DNA of 64,000 nt, taken from positions 124,001 to 188,000 of the forward strand of contig NZ_AULX01000012.1 in the NCBI RefSeq assembly GCF_000422505.1. Direction: 5' to 3'. This document shows positions 52,501 through 59,535 of this stretch, piece after piece. Numbering within the stretch: position 1 is the first letter of the stretch; every line of letters starts with the position of its first letter. A program made the translations under genes and the position numbers. This stretch comes from Paenibacillus pinihumi DSM 23905 = JCM 16419 (GTDB lineage Bacteria > Bacillota > Bacilli > Paenibacillales > Paenibacillaceae). The notes under the pieces are model-generated. The model had not been told where the DNA came from and did not search any database. It saw only the letters and a program-made list of their open reading frames with translations.

Positions 52501-53254
52501 TAAACGGACCATCACCATGAATGGCGAGCTGGATGCTCATACTGCTGTGGCATTCATTTATGATCCGTCAGCAGGCAGCTTCCGTTATGTGCCTGCCCTG
52601 TTCCAGACGAAGGATGGCAAGACGATTGCCACCATCATGAGCACAAGCAACAGCGTTTACGTTATTGCATCCAACCCAAAATCGTTCCAGAACATTAGCG
52701 GACACTGGGCGAAAGCGAACATTGAACGTCTCGCTTCCAGACAGATTATAACCGGGGTAAGCGGCTCTGAATTTGCACCGGGACGGACTGTTACGAGGGC
52801 GGAATTCGCAGCAATGCTGACAAGAGCGCTGGGCTTGACAGGCGAGAGCACTTCATCGTCAGTTTTTAAGGATGTTCCCGTAACTGCATGGTATGCAGAC
52901 TATGTTGCTGCCGCGGCGAAAGCGGGATTGTTGAAGGGCTATTCGGACGGCACCTTCCGTCCGGATGCGACAATTACCCGGGAGCAAATGGCTGTTGTGG
53001 CTGCTAATGCGCTGGAGTTCGCCAAAGCTGCCGGGGCCGATGTCCCGCAGGCTGACGGTGGCAGCAAGACCGGCTTTAAGGATGAAGCGGCCATTCACAG
53101 CTGGGCACTGGAGGCAGTGAAGCAGGTTGCAGCCGCAGGTATTCTTGAAGGCAATAACAAGAGTGATTTCCTGCCCCTTGATTTGGCGAGCCGTGCCGAA
53201 GCCGCTACAATAATCGCTCGCTTGCTGCAATTTGCACAATTGCTGAACAAGTAA
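46598..53254 (+). CDS. giant SLH-anchored GH87-type glucanase with ricin-like repeats
   Basis: This 2218-residue exported enzyme has a signal peptide (RARSILAFMLALLLALTSAP). Seven ricin/beta-trefoil-like units follow, starting near residues 54, 195, 338, 484, 625, 780 and 936; each has a YLYE-type motif and a later RNxATGHY motif. Two CBM6/35-like modules (about 1061-1195 and 1200-1350) start with YEAE. A right-handed beta-helix (about 1354-1730) carries MADGINF and YPGDDGIAIWS. An Ig-like domain (about 1733-1820) and three SLH repeats (2030-2218) complete it. Asp1512, Asp1535 and Asp1536 match the +23/+24 spacing I recall for the catalytic Asp triad of GH87 alpha-1,3-glucanases. ATG at 46598 follows GGGAGGT. 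Confidence 0.8.
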   Translation: MKRARSILAFMLALLLALTSAPVYANEAVPQGEGGTQQEVAQELTAVPEPDSGYVRIQNKWKQNYLYEDTSGIVRYGFPSYEDKSSHWLIEDYQGNKRIRNRATGHYITVADVQKRRDALTSREITTSTLADQWTIHESNRAGYMVIKSATVPENANLVIHQEDQLGFAEVSNDINITFESPQWAFEPVEVAAPVRLANKFRAGQYLYEGEDGAVDYGEILPLNHSSHWILEPGTAPDTYRLKNRATGHYVTQGLFSDPIKAGPLDNTAKSEWMINPAVNEGYINIQNVDAYQAEESKIYLLNTQFDDIHARSNDWSVPERDNAQWRVEVAPDVKPYRIANFTTEKVSNAYLYEADGIVKYSSLTTDPGQRALYQWETEDMNGKKRLRNLATGHYITREGAGSATDPLRAAPNEDITTEDQWTLADSKLYDDYKTIQSQAGPAEYLHIQNSTGAAQAGAVLPEEDAAQWLFEDPTLSGDGSPQYFRIENAWQPFVLYEDEAGQLKYGNVARDDHKGQWLIERYNGRKRIQNRATGHFINLQHVSEGRISVSEVEDDWKSAIWVIKDTGGTNLIHSVLDANDVEGQQKYISLQNLTKYAEYGIINPGWGSPQWKFELVADTGLTNVRLKNKATGSYLYEVTEAGDELAKVKYGELPETDHRSVWYLERTGDGPTSVRLKNLQTGHYVSMEHVGDDVKEDAPPQQIIAEGDICTCWGSAKWLMEPGVEEGLTVLKSGWAGHLLYADEQGFTKVSKLVAESESAQFSVEPVTLPSEPLTDAPIRIKNKANGQFLYENSGGIVLYGTVAENNGYSHWLIENHDGVQRLKNRATGHYVTMNSDYAFLEVKDVEAGNIASQWAIEKSPSGAEYFIRSLNGKYNDELVHVQNNAGYPERGLYPASFGTVQWTFELAPEQFETPNMGEAKTNDTATPIFSANNYVRIKGKTGAGYLYEGDGKVLIGSVEENSYSSQWLPQDFNGRMLLKNKATGHLMVWTEAGLVALPGDVRGNDAAQWTLEARVGYQQFLNAAADKGVLLLDGEQVDYGVTEIVEQSLWQLEPVASDQVYEAEKAFYSGSNSTGTSYEGYSGEGYTGSFTATGDKITFTVHAQSAGSYNAVLRYFDATAGSKTLSLYINGLKVKQHSFHSAGPRASWLTAEIAVQLRKGVNTITLQKDAADTGGIWFDSLTVKDSIGLDYRGATVPYITYEAEHGKTNGERIGPSRTYGEIASEASGRQAVKLVNEGEYVEFELAKPANSLVLRYVIPDSENGGGRNETLALYVNGVFKQNLELSSKHAWAYGSYPWSKDPKQGNAHRFFAEIHALIGDIEAGSTIRLQKDAGNKAEYYVIDLVDLEQVDRPLAMPNGFLSVTDFGAVSGDGNDDTEALNRAVTAAKEQGKGVWFPQGEFVLDLDNIILDNIIIRGAGMWYTKLIGAKFIGKGANIGVYDLLIDGDLNVRDDEALTHALYGGFGPGSVIQNVWVEHSKTGLWLSRVRGSVEMTEGLHMVGLRLRNLMADGINFSVGTKNSLMEQTVVRYPGDDGIAIWSAENVASINNTARFNTVALPWLADNFVIFGGIGNKLQDSIGTDTITGGAGIAVSTRFNPVEFGGTTIVERNTLLRTGSADKAYTINLGAIWLFAGEKDINSPIILRDNVALDSTFAGLIIHGGGFNMNHVSLQNLVLDGMGTNGIDVTDNVAGNLQADNIIVRGERIAMINNTNDKLTFTESNEGFASRPKPFLVKLEDGSRGPIQLAKGDKKTLKVLDSSGTDVTAAAAITFAKAGIAVVDGTNRLTALKPGATTMTVKYGAESRVFTVEVSGAEDPVYYPGSVPSITPDKPDAKLKEQSRSKQQRIVFSQSELDTNGQLSFSAEKLLEAAKESPDSVLVIEQGTAVYEFPLALVKGLLEQTKLKIDSKLVWSFTVKAVEQETADSISKKAAASGIKLAGQPIEFGIDISDGSQSVAITSLGHHYVKRTITMNGELDAHTAVAFIYDPSAGSFRYVPALFQTKDGKTIATIMSTSNSVYVIASNPKSFQNISGHWAKANIERLASRQIITGVSGSEFAPGRTVTRAEFAAMLTRALGLTGESTSSSVFKDVPVTAWYADYVAAAAKAGLLKGYSDGTFRPDATITREQMAVVAANALEFAKAAGADVPQADGGSKTGFKDEAAIHSWALEAVKQVAAAGILEGNNKSDFLPLDLASRAEAATIIARLLQFAQLLNK

Positions 53255-53324
53255 TGATCCGATGCAAGAGATAATCGGATACAATTGCAGTTGAAGATGA
53301 TCATCAAATAATAAAGCTGCGAAA

Positions 53325-53375
53325 AAAGGATCGCCCGGACTGCTGACTAACGGTCAGCTTCGGGCGGTCCTTTTT
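53325..53375 (+). terminator. intrinsic terminator
   Basis: AAAGGATCGCCCG (53325-53337) pairs with CGGGCGGTCCTTT (53361-53373), with an inner CTGAC/GTCAG stem and a T-run. Confidence 0.88.
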
Positions 53376-53527
53376 AAATTGCCTTAGGCCGATGTTTGCA
53401 ATTAAAGCGGTGAAATAGAGGCTAAAAAAAATTATTGGATCGCCTTTCCTCCATGTGCAACATATTCCCTTAAGGGTGCGTTAATGAGGATAGTTAGTAT
53501 TCAATATCCCATTTCAGGAGGATGTCT
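53376..53527. other. intergenic leader of the YcdB-like SLH gene
   Basis: This short AT-rich gap ends in AGGAGG (53516-53521), which sets the start of the next gene at 53528. No clear promoter stands out. Confidence 0.35.
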
Positions 53528-55903
53528 ATGAGCCGGTCCAAAAAGAGAAGAAAGCAATGGCTGATCGCCTTTGCAACAGTAATTGCCTTAACAGGAACGA
53601 TTCCGCAAGCGGCATTCGCGGACAAAGCTGCCGGTCAGACGACGGCTATTGTCGTTAAAGCGGATAGTCAGGAGGCGCAAGGCGTGGAGAAGAGCGAGAG
53701 CCCGATCAACGCCAAAATCTCCAAGGAGAAGGCGGATCAGTTATCCAGAAGCATTGTGAAAATTCCAAAGGAATACGTGCTCCAGCATGCATCCTACCAG
53801 TCGAACACACTGTATGCAGGCAAGGAAGGCAACTGGTCGTTGTACTATACGCTGAAGAAAAATAACAAGACGATTGGCAATGTCCGCACGACGATCAATG
53901 CCGATACAGGAGAGCTGATCGGCTACAACTCCAGCCTGAACGATCCGACGCGCAAGCCTTCCTACCCGCCGAAGGTGAACCGGGATAAGGCTCAGGACTT
54001 GGCAAGTTCCTTCATCAAGGAAGTCGGCGTAAAATACCAGAATCAAATCAAGCTTGACGGCGATTACGGCGCGGATGCCCGCCAGCCGCTGAGCGGGGAT
54101 GTCTACTATGATTTCCGCTATAACCGTACAGTGGACGGACAGCCGTTCAAGGACAACTATATCCAGCTGACGGTAGACGGTGAGGGCCACGTACTGGACT
54201 ATATGGTGAACTGGGACCCGACCATCAAATTCCAGAAGGCAACTCCGGGCATAACGCTGGAAGAAGCGATCAAGCGGTTCCACGGGGAAGCCAAGCCGGA
54301 GCTTAGCTATATCATTCCTTATAACGCCAAGAATGAAAAAGACCGTCAGCCTGCCTTGGCTTACAGCCTGCCGCCGTTGACACTTGATGCTGCAACCGGA
54401 AAAACGATTTCCGAAGGCGGTCTTCCAATCAAGCGCAATACGACGGACCCTGTCAGTGACAAGGCGCTGGGTTCCAAGCCGGTTGCAGGCAAGACGCTAA
54501 CCTCTGAGCAAGCCGAGAAGCTGGTTCGCGATACCTTCTCGATTCCGCAGGGAGCCAAGCTGACAGATAGCAGCTTCTCCGAGTATAACGATGATGCCAC
54601 AGGCAAGGTGCATGCGTCCTGGAATCTCAATTGGACGGTGGAAAAGGATAAAAAGACCACATACTCCTTATGGGCGGATGTCAATGCCCAAACGGGGGAG
54701 ATTCGCAATTACTCTTCCTGGTACTACAATGAGAAGCCTTCAGATGACAAGGGAGCAACTTATGCAGATGCCAAGAAAAAAGCGCTGGAGCTGGTGAAAA
54801 AGCAGCTTCCGGGCTATGTGCATGAGCTTTACTTGCAGGAAGAGCCGGATTTATCCCGCTATGACAGCAAGAAACCGTCAGAAATCGGCAGCTACAATTT
54901 CTCCTTCCAGCATCAGATTAACGGGGCAGTGGCCGATTATGACCGCGTTTACGTCAGCATAGATGCTGCTACCGGAGAAGTACGCAATTTTTATTCGGAG
55001 CTGCTGAACTTCAATTATCCGTCCAAGCTTCCGGCTGTTATCAGCCAGGATCAGGTGCTAAGCGCATTTGACAACTATTACAAGGTTGAGCTCACATATT
55101 CATTGTTGGGTGATGACAGGTATGCAGGCATTCCGGAACAGAAACTAAAATTGATGATAGCTTCTGGCGAAATTCCGCCGGGAAGTTCTGAAGGCAACGG
55201 AACTAGTGAGGCAAAGCTCATCTACCGGATGGTGCCCAAGTCGATCGACGAATCCGTGTTCCTGGATGCTGTAACTGGCAAATGGCGCTCGCAAAGCTCG
55301 GGAGAAGTCACCGATCTGGAGCGGAAGAAAGCGACGGATATCGAAGGGCACTGGGCAGCAAGAGAACTGGAGCTGATGATCTCCTACAAGGCGCTTGATC
55401 TGGAAGACGGCAAGGTGCGTCCGAACCAGATTGTTACGCGCGGCGAATTGATCAAAATGCTCGTGCTGGCGATGAACGGCGGGGGCGGATATCGTCCGTT
55501 CTTCGCGGCTGAGACAGCTTCCTTTAAAGATGTAGGCGCCGGCTCTGCCTATTTCCCTTACGTGGAGGATGCACTGGCCAATAACCTGATCGACCGCGGA
55601 GACGGTTCGTTTAATCCGGAGGGCAAGGTTGACCGTGAAGAGATGTCCGAACTGATCGTTCGTGCGCTGGGCTATAACACATTGGCTGATCATGAGAATC
55701 TGTTCAAGATCAACTTCACCGATGCTGCGAAGCTGAAGAAGAAGGGCCAGGCGGCCATCGTTGCCGGACTGGGCATTATGTCGGCAGACAGCAAAGGCAA
55801 CTTCAAGCCGGAAGGCCAGGTTACCCGTGCTGAAGCCTCAGCTGCCTTCTTCCGTTTCCTTCAGGCAAGAGCAGATTTAAAGGAAGCGCCGCTGCGCGAC
55901 TAG
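53528..55903 (+). CDS. SLH-anchored protein with YcdB/PepSY-like repeats
   Basis: This 791-residue exported protein has a signal peptide ending near PQAAFA. The body (about 55-600) holds repeated units of the YcdB/YcdC and PepSY type. Each unit contains a TGEL, TGEI or TGEV turn (INADTGELIGY, VNAQTGEIRNY, IDAATGEVRNF) preceded by a YxLxxxxxxK strand. Three SLH repeats close the protein (about 612-791: TRGELIKML, DREEMSELI, TRAEASAAF). PepSY-like domains often inhibit or bind proteases, which suggests a surface protease-control role. That is inference. ATG at 53528 is preferred to the one at 53522 because the latter directly touches AGGAGG. Confidence 0.85.
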   Translation: MSRSKKRRKQWLIAFATVIALTGTIPQAAFADKAAGQTTAIVVKADSQEAQGVEKSESPINAKISKEKADQLSRSIVKIPKEYVLQHASYQSNTLYAGKEGNWSLYYTLKKNNKTIGNVRTTINADTGELIGYNSSLNDPTRKPSYPPKVNRDKAQDLASSFIKEVGVKYQNQIKLDGDYGADARQPLSGDVYYDFRYNRTVDGQPFKDNYIQLTVDGEGHVLDYMVNWDPTIKFQKATPGITLEEAIKRFHGEAKPELSYIIPYNAKNEKDRQPALAYSLPPLTLDAATGKTISEGGLPIKRNTTDPVSDKALGSKPVAGKTLTSEQAEKLVRDTFSIPQGAKLTDSSFSEYNDDATGKVHASWNLNWTVEKDKKTTYSLWADVNAQTGEIRNYSSWYYNEKPSDDKGATYADAKKKALELVKKQLPGYVHELYLQEEPDLSRYDSKKPSEIGSYNFSFQHQINGAVADYDRVYVSIDAATGEVRNFYSELLNFNYPSKLPAVISQDQVLSAFDNYYKVELTYSLLGDDRYAGIPEQKLKLMIASGEIPPGSSEGNGTSEAKLIYRMVPKSIDESVFLDAVTGKWRSQSSGEVTDLERKKATDIEGHWAARELELMISYKALDLEDGKVRPNQIVTRGELIKMLVLAMNGGGGYRPFFAAETASFKDVGAGSAYFPYVEDALANNLIDRGDGSFNPEGKVDREEMSELIVRALGYNTLADHENLFKINFTDAAKLKKKGQAAIVAGLGIMSADSKGNFKPEGQVTRAEASAAFFRFLQARADLKEAPLRD

Positions 55904-55927
55904 ATTTCGAAAGTTGTATAATAAGGG

Positions 55928-55968
55928 AAGCCTGCCTCGCTTGCAAATTGCATGTGAGGCAGGCTTTT
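55928..55968 (+). terminator. intrinsic terminator
   Basis: A perfect 11-bp stem (AAGCCTGCCTC at 55928-55938 with its complement at 55956-55966) is followed by TTTT. Confidence 0.88.
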
Positions 55969-56059
55969 CTATATATATGGTATAATTCATAAAATCTTTT
56001 AGTCGCGGATTGCTGATGGAGCTTTTCCTGTGCAAATCCTATTTTTAATGGAGAGTGAA

Positions 56060-56488
56060 ATGAAAAAACTGTATTTTTTATCCCCGTTGATTTTCCTTGC
56101 AGCTGCGGGCATTATTGTACAATGGATCGGCATAAATATGACTTCAGCCCTTGAGACGTTTAACCCTGAACTTTTCAGCTTTCCCCTAAAAATCTACTAT
56201 GTGTTTCTTGGGCTCTGGCTGGCATTTGATATTCTGATATTTAACCGTGTAAGAAACTGCATCCGGCATGCGGGGCTATACCGGTCGTTGCTATGGAGTA
56301 TTGTACTGCTTTTATTTTTATTCCCGCCAAATCCCATCCAGGCATTGTTTCCACCTCAATTTCCGGGCAGCTTTTATGTTTATCAGAGCATGTATATCCT
56401 TCTTATGTCTGTTTATGCCACTTCATTCCCATTTGTAGATTGGAAGAAGAACGTAAAAGTAAAAGTAAAAAGTAAAAGTAAAAAGTAA
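56060..56488 (+). CDS. small four-helix membrane protein
   Basis: This 142-residue protein has four hydrophobic segments and no family that I recognise. The C-terminus is a lysine-rich tail (VKVKVKSKSKK) encoded by tandem AAAGT-type repeats, a low-complexity end that could vary in length between strains. An in-frame ATG at 56030 exists, but GGAGAG lies just before 56060. It is flanked by terminators on both sides. Confidence 0.6.
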   Translation: MKKLYFLSPLIFLAAAGIIVQWIGINMTSALETFNPELFSFPLKIYYVFLGLWLAFDILIFNRVRNCIRHAGLYRSLLWSIVLLLFLFPPNPIQALFPPQFPGSFYVYQSMYILLMSVYATSFPFVDWKKNVKVKVKSKSKK

Positions 56489-56494
56489 GCCGAA

Positions 56495-56549
56495 AAAAGA
56501 CTCCCGCTGGAGCGGAAGCCGAATCTGCATGCAGCCCGGGAGTCTTTTC
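56495..56549 (+). terminator. intrinsic terminator, possibly bidirectional
   Basis: A perfect 12-bp stem (AAAAGACTCCCG at 56495-56506 with CGGGAGTCTTTT at 56537-56548). It stands between convergent genes and has A and T tracts on its two sides. Confidence 0.85.
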
Positions 56550-56599
56550 ATGACGAAGATCGTATGTTCAGTGCCCATTCATCTCCCGATGCTTGAGAA

Positions 56600-56746
56600 C
56601 TAGTCCGTTTTCTTTTTCTTCTGCTCTGAAAATGGTGCTACGGACTTGGCTTGTTCAACATTGTCGTTGACGAAAGCCATATCCTGATTTTCCGCTTTCA
56701 TGTTTGTTGTTCCTTTATAGTTGTTGGCATGAGTTTTATTTTCCAC
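56600..56746 (-). CDS. 48-residue hydrophilic protein
   Basis: On the minus strand GGGAGGTGA lies seven bases before a GTG start. The protein begins MENKTHANNYKGTTNMKAEN, continues with QDMAFVNDNVEQAKS and ends SEQKKKKTD. It has no membrane segment and no Cys. The small size, Asn/Lys/Gln richness and strong ribosome site are reminiscent of minor spore proteins, but I cannot assign it to a known family. Confidence 0.55.
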   Translation of the reverse strand: MENKTHANNYKGTTNMKAENQDMAFVNDNVEQAKSVAPFSEQKKKKTD

Positions 56747-56880
56747 GTGTTTGTCACCTCCCTCAAAGAGTTATTATTTTTCAATTCCCGGCTCCATATA
56801 CGCCATCGGTAAATCATTGCATACCGTTCTCTCAAACTTCCCGGCCTTTATCAAGTTATAGCTTCTGCTGAAAAAGATGA

Positions 56881-56897
56881 TTATGCACAGTGCATAA
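56881..56897. repeat. palindrome containing a DnaA-box match
   Basis: TTATGCAC-A-GTGCATAA is a perfect 8-bp inverted repeat. Its left half plus the centre, TTATGCACA, fits the DnaA-box consensus TTATNCACA. It lies at the edge of an AT-rich tract. Confidence 0.5.
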
Positions 56898-56978
56898 AAT
56901 AATAAAAAACAGGATGTGCACAGATTTGCCGAAATTATTAAACAATTTATTGTTTTTCCCCAGAAAATCCGGGAATAT

Positions 56979-57019
56979 TGTGGATAAGCAGTGGATACTG
57001 TGGATAAGTTTGTGGATAT
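56979..57019 (-). promoter_or_regulatory. cluster of DnaA-box-like sites
   Basis: TGTGGATAA (complement of TTATCCACA) occurs exactly at 56979-56987 and 56999-57007. Near matches lie at 56990-56998 (AGTGGATAC) and 57011-57019 (TGTGGATAT), and a weaker one near 57043. The starts are 9-12 bases apart, close to one helical turn, and an AT-rich tract lies upstream. No dnaA or dnaN is present, so this is more like a DnaA-binding cluster than oriC itself. Confidence 0.6.
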
Positions 57020-57092
57020 ATGTTGTTATTTTGTGGGCAGTCTGGGGATAATGATGGGATATCCATAGGCAAGTTCACAAAGGAGGAGTCCG

Positions 57093-58076
57093 TTGTTGAT
57101 ACATAAATATGCATGGAAGACGGGAATGCCGATGTTGCACCGCGCGGTGCCGGGTCTATTGATTCTGTTGCTTGTTATGTTCCTGCTGCTTGTGGTCCCG
57201 GCATGTTCGAGAGGCGGCAAGGTGCCAGTGAATGAGGAGCCGCAGACAGGCAGCGAAGCACAAGGAGATGAGCTGCTGAGGAGGTCGGCTGCTGCTGCGG
57301 ACAAAGCAAGCCGCTTCTCCTTGACAATGAAACTGAAGCAGCAGCTTCAATCGAATGAGGGGGAAGAGAGTCTGGAACTGGCTTCAGACGGCCGGGTGGA
57401 AAGAAATCCGCTGCGGATTGATCAGATGGTCGTGACAGGAACCGGGGAAGAAGAGGTGAAGCAACGGACATTGTGGGACGGCAAAACCTACTATGTCGAG
57501 GATTTGACGTTTGGGGAAGGATGGAGCCGGATTCCGGAAACCGATAAAGGGAGTGTCGAGGAGACGATATCGGGCTTTCAGAAGGCACCCGGACAGCAAA
57601 TAGAGCAGCTCCGGCAGACAGCCGGGGGAGAGGTTCAGGTCAGCGGAACGGGGAAGAATATTCTGAAATATGAATCGGGCGAGAACTCTGAGGCAAACCG
57701 CAAGCTGTTGACGGAGCTGCTGCGAAGCACCCTCGGTGCACAAAGCATGACCCGTGAAGCTGGAGAGTCGCTCAAAATTGAGAAGCTCAGCTGGGAAATT
57801 GAAGTGAGCAAACATAAGGATCTGCCTGCCCGTATTCTGACGGATGCTTCCTTCAGCATCGAGCTGGAGCCCGGAAATGCGGTTCACCTGCAGCAGACAC
57901 TGGAGGTCAGCTACAGCAAGTGGGAGGAGACACCGGCCATCTTAATTCCGGAGAAAGCGAGAACCGCCCCGGAGATGAGCATTCCGTCTGAGGAAGAACA
58001 ACGTGAGATGGAGCGGCAGATTCAAAAGGAGCTGGACCGGCTCCAGCAGGAGCAGAAGCAGAAGCAGAAGCAGTAG
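57093..58076 (+). CDS. lipoprotein of unknown function (DUF6612-like)
   Basis: This 327-residue lipoprotein has a hydrophobic signal and a lipobox (VVPACS, Cys at about residue 38). The mature domain resembles the LolA/RseB-like fold seen in many firmicute lipoproteins: ASRFSLTMKLKQQL, MVVTGTGEEEVKQRTLWDGKTYYV. The C-terminus is a charged helix with a Gln/Lys repeat tail (EQKQKQKQ). The start is TTG at 57093 or 57096, both after AAGGAGGAG. The DnaA-box-like cluster is within its upstream region and could control it. Confidence 0.7.
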   Translation: MLIHKYAWKTGMPMLHRAVPGLLILLLVMFLLLVVPACSRGGKVPVNEEPQTGSEAQGDELLRRSAAAADKASRFSLTMKLKQQLQSNEGEESLELASDGRVERNPLRIDQMVVTGTGEEEVKQRTLWDGKTYYVEDLTFGEGWSRIPETDKGSVEETISGFQKAPGQQIEQLRQTAGGEVQVSGTGKNILKYESGENSEANRKLLTELLRSTLGAQSMTREAGESLKIEKLSWEIEVSKHKDLPARILTDASFSIELEPGNAVHLQQTLEVSYSKWEETPAILIPEKARTAPEMSIPSEEEQREMERQIQKELDRLQQEQKQKQKQ

Positions 58077-58183
58077 TCTTGTCCGGTCATGGAGGCCCCC
58101 TTGGAGACAGCGGGGCTTCCTTTGGCTGGGTGCATCAGGTATAATGGCAAAAGACTATGTTTATGATAAGGGGATGTATCTAA

Positions 58184-59284
58184 ATGTCACTCTCTTGCGG
58201 AATCGTCGGTCTCCCGAATGTAGGGAAATCGACTTTATTTAATGCCATCACACAAGCCGGGGCGGAGTCTGCTAACTATCCGTTCTGTACAATTGATCCT
58301 AACGTAGGTGTGGTAGAGGTTCCAGACCACCGTCTGGACAAGCTGACTGAGCTTGTAACACCAAACAAGACGGTCCCTACTGCATTCGAATTTATTGATA
58401 TTGCAGGTATTGTAAAAGGGGCAAGCAAAGGCGAAGGGCTGGGCAACAAGTTTCTGGCCAACATTCGTGAGGTGGACGCAATTGTCCACGTCGTACGTTG
58501 CTTTCAGGACGAGAACATTACGCACGTATCCGGCAAAGTGGACCCGTTGAGCGACATCCAGACAATCAATTTGGAGCTGGTGCTTGCGGATCTGGAGTCG
58601 GTCGAAAAGCGTATTGACCGTTCTAAGAAAAACATGAAGAGCGGCGACAAAAAGTATGCGCAAGAGGTGGAAGTGCTGGAGCGTATCAAGGAAGCACTGT
58701 ATGCGGACAAGCCTGCGCGCAGCCTGGAGCTGAGCGATGACGAGCAGTTGCTTATCCGTGAGCTGCACCTTCTCACTATGAAGCCTGTTCTGTATGCGGC
58801 CAATGTAAGTGAGGCGGAGGTTGCCGATGCGGACAACAATCCTTATGTGAAGATTGTAAGAGAGTTTGCGGCAACTGAAAATGCAGAGGTTGTTCCGATC
58901 AGTGCGAAAGTGGAGGCAGAGATTGCCGAGCTGGAGGGTGAAGACAAGGAGATGTTCCTTGAAGAATTGGGTCTGGAGGAATCCGGTCTCAATCGTCTGA
59001 TCCGCGCTGCTTACAAGCTGCTGGGGCTTTATACGTACTTTACGGCGGGAGTTCAGGAGGTTCGTGCCTGGACGATTCGCAAGGGAATGAAGGCTCCGCA
59101 GGCTGCGGGCGTGATTCATACTGATTTTGAGCGCGGCTTTATCCGTGCAGAGGTTGTCTCCTATGAGGACCTTATTGCCGCTGGCTCCATGAATGCGGCC
59201 AAGGAAAAAGGCCAGCTTCGCCTGGAGGGCAAAGAGTATGTCGTGAAAGACGGGGATGTTATGCATTTCCGGTTTAATGTGTAG
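58184..59284 (+). CDS. ychF: YchF/Obg-family ATPase
   Basis: This 366-residue P-loop protein opens [34 protein letters not shown] is the switch region and [18 protein letters not shown] is G3. NVSE replaces NKxD, the change that gives YchF its ATP preference. The C-terminal TGS domain ends [11 protein letters not shown]. YchF binds ribosomes and affects stress responses and translation-start choice. RBS: AAGGGGATG region. In related bacteria ychF is often near the origin, which fits the neighbouring DnaA-like sites. Confidence 0.96.
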   Translation: MSLSCGIVGLPNVGKSTLFNAITQAGAESANYPFCTIDPNVGVVEVPDHRLDKLTELVTPNKTVPTAFEFIDIAGIVKGASKGEGLGNKFLANIREVDAIVHVVRCFQDENITHVSGKVDPLSDIQTINLELVLADLESVEKRIDRSKKNMKSGDKKYAQEVEVLERIKEALYADKPARSLELSDDEQLLIRELHLLTMKPVLYAANVSEAEVADADNNPYVKIVREFAATENAEVVPISAKVEAEIAELEGEDKEMFLEELGLEESGLNRLIRAAYKLLGLYTYFTAGVQEVRAWTIRKGMKAPQAAGVIHTDFERGFIRAEVVSYEDLIAAGSMNAAKEKGQLRLEGKEYVVKDGDVMHFRFNV

Positions 59285-59300
59285 GGGTTAGTGCCATTCA

Positions 59301-59333
59301 GTGAGAAGAGGCGAAATGTTCGTCTCTTCTCAC
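59301..59333 (+). terminator. hairpin after ychF
   Basis: A 15-bp stem (59301-59315 with 59319-59333, one G-T pair) has a 3-base loop. Only ATTTG follows, so termination strength is uncertain. Confidence 0.6.
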
Positions 59334-59535
59334 ATTTGCGCCTAGCCTAAACGGTATGAATAAATTAGCTTGTTCAAGAAGTTAGTAATTATATAATCCG
59401 CGACCCCGCCATTGGGGGAATGATGCCTCTTTGGATAACCAATCCTATCTACTTCGTTATAATAAATCCTCTAGCTTACCCTTTGTCAGTATAGTATTCA
59501 AGTGGACCTATCTGAATTGTCAGGGAAGGATTCTT

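Noticed and set aside
56881-57060. Chromosomal origin of replication
   Set aside because: DnaA-like sites and an AT tract are present, but dnaA, dnaN, rpmH and rnpA are absent, so I call only a DnaA-box cluster.
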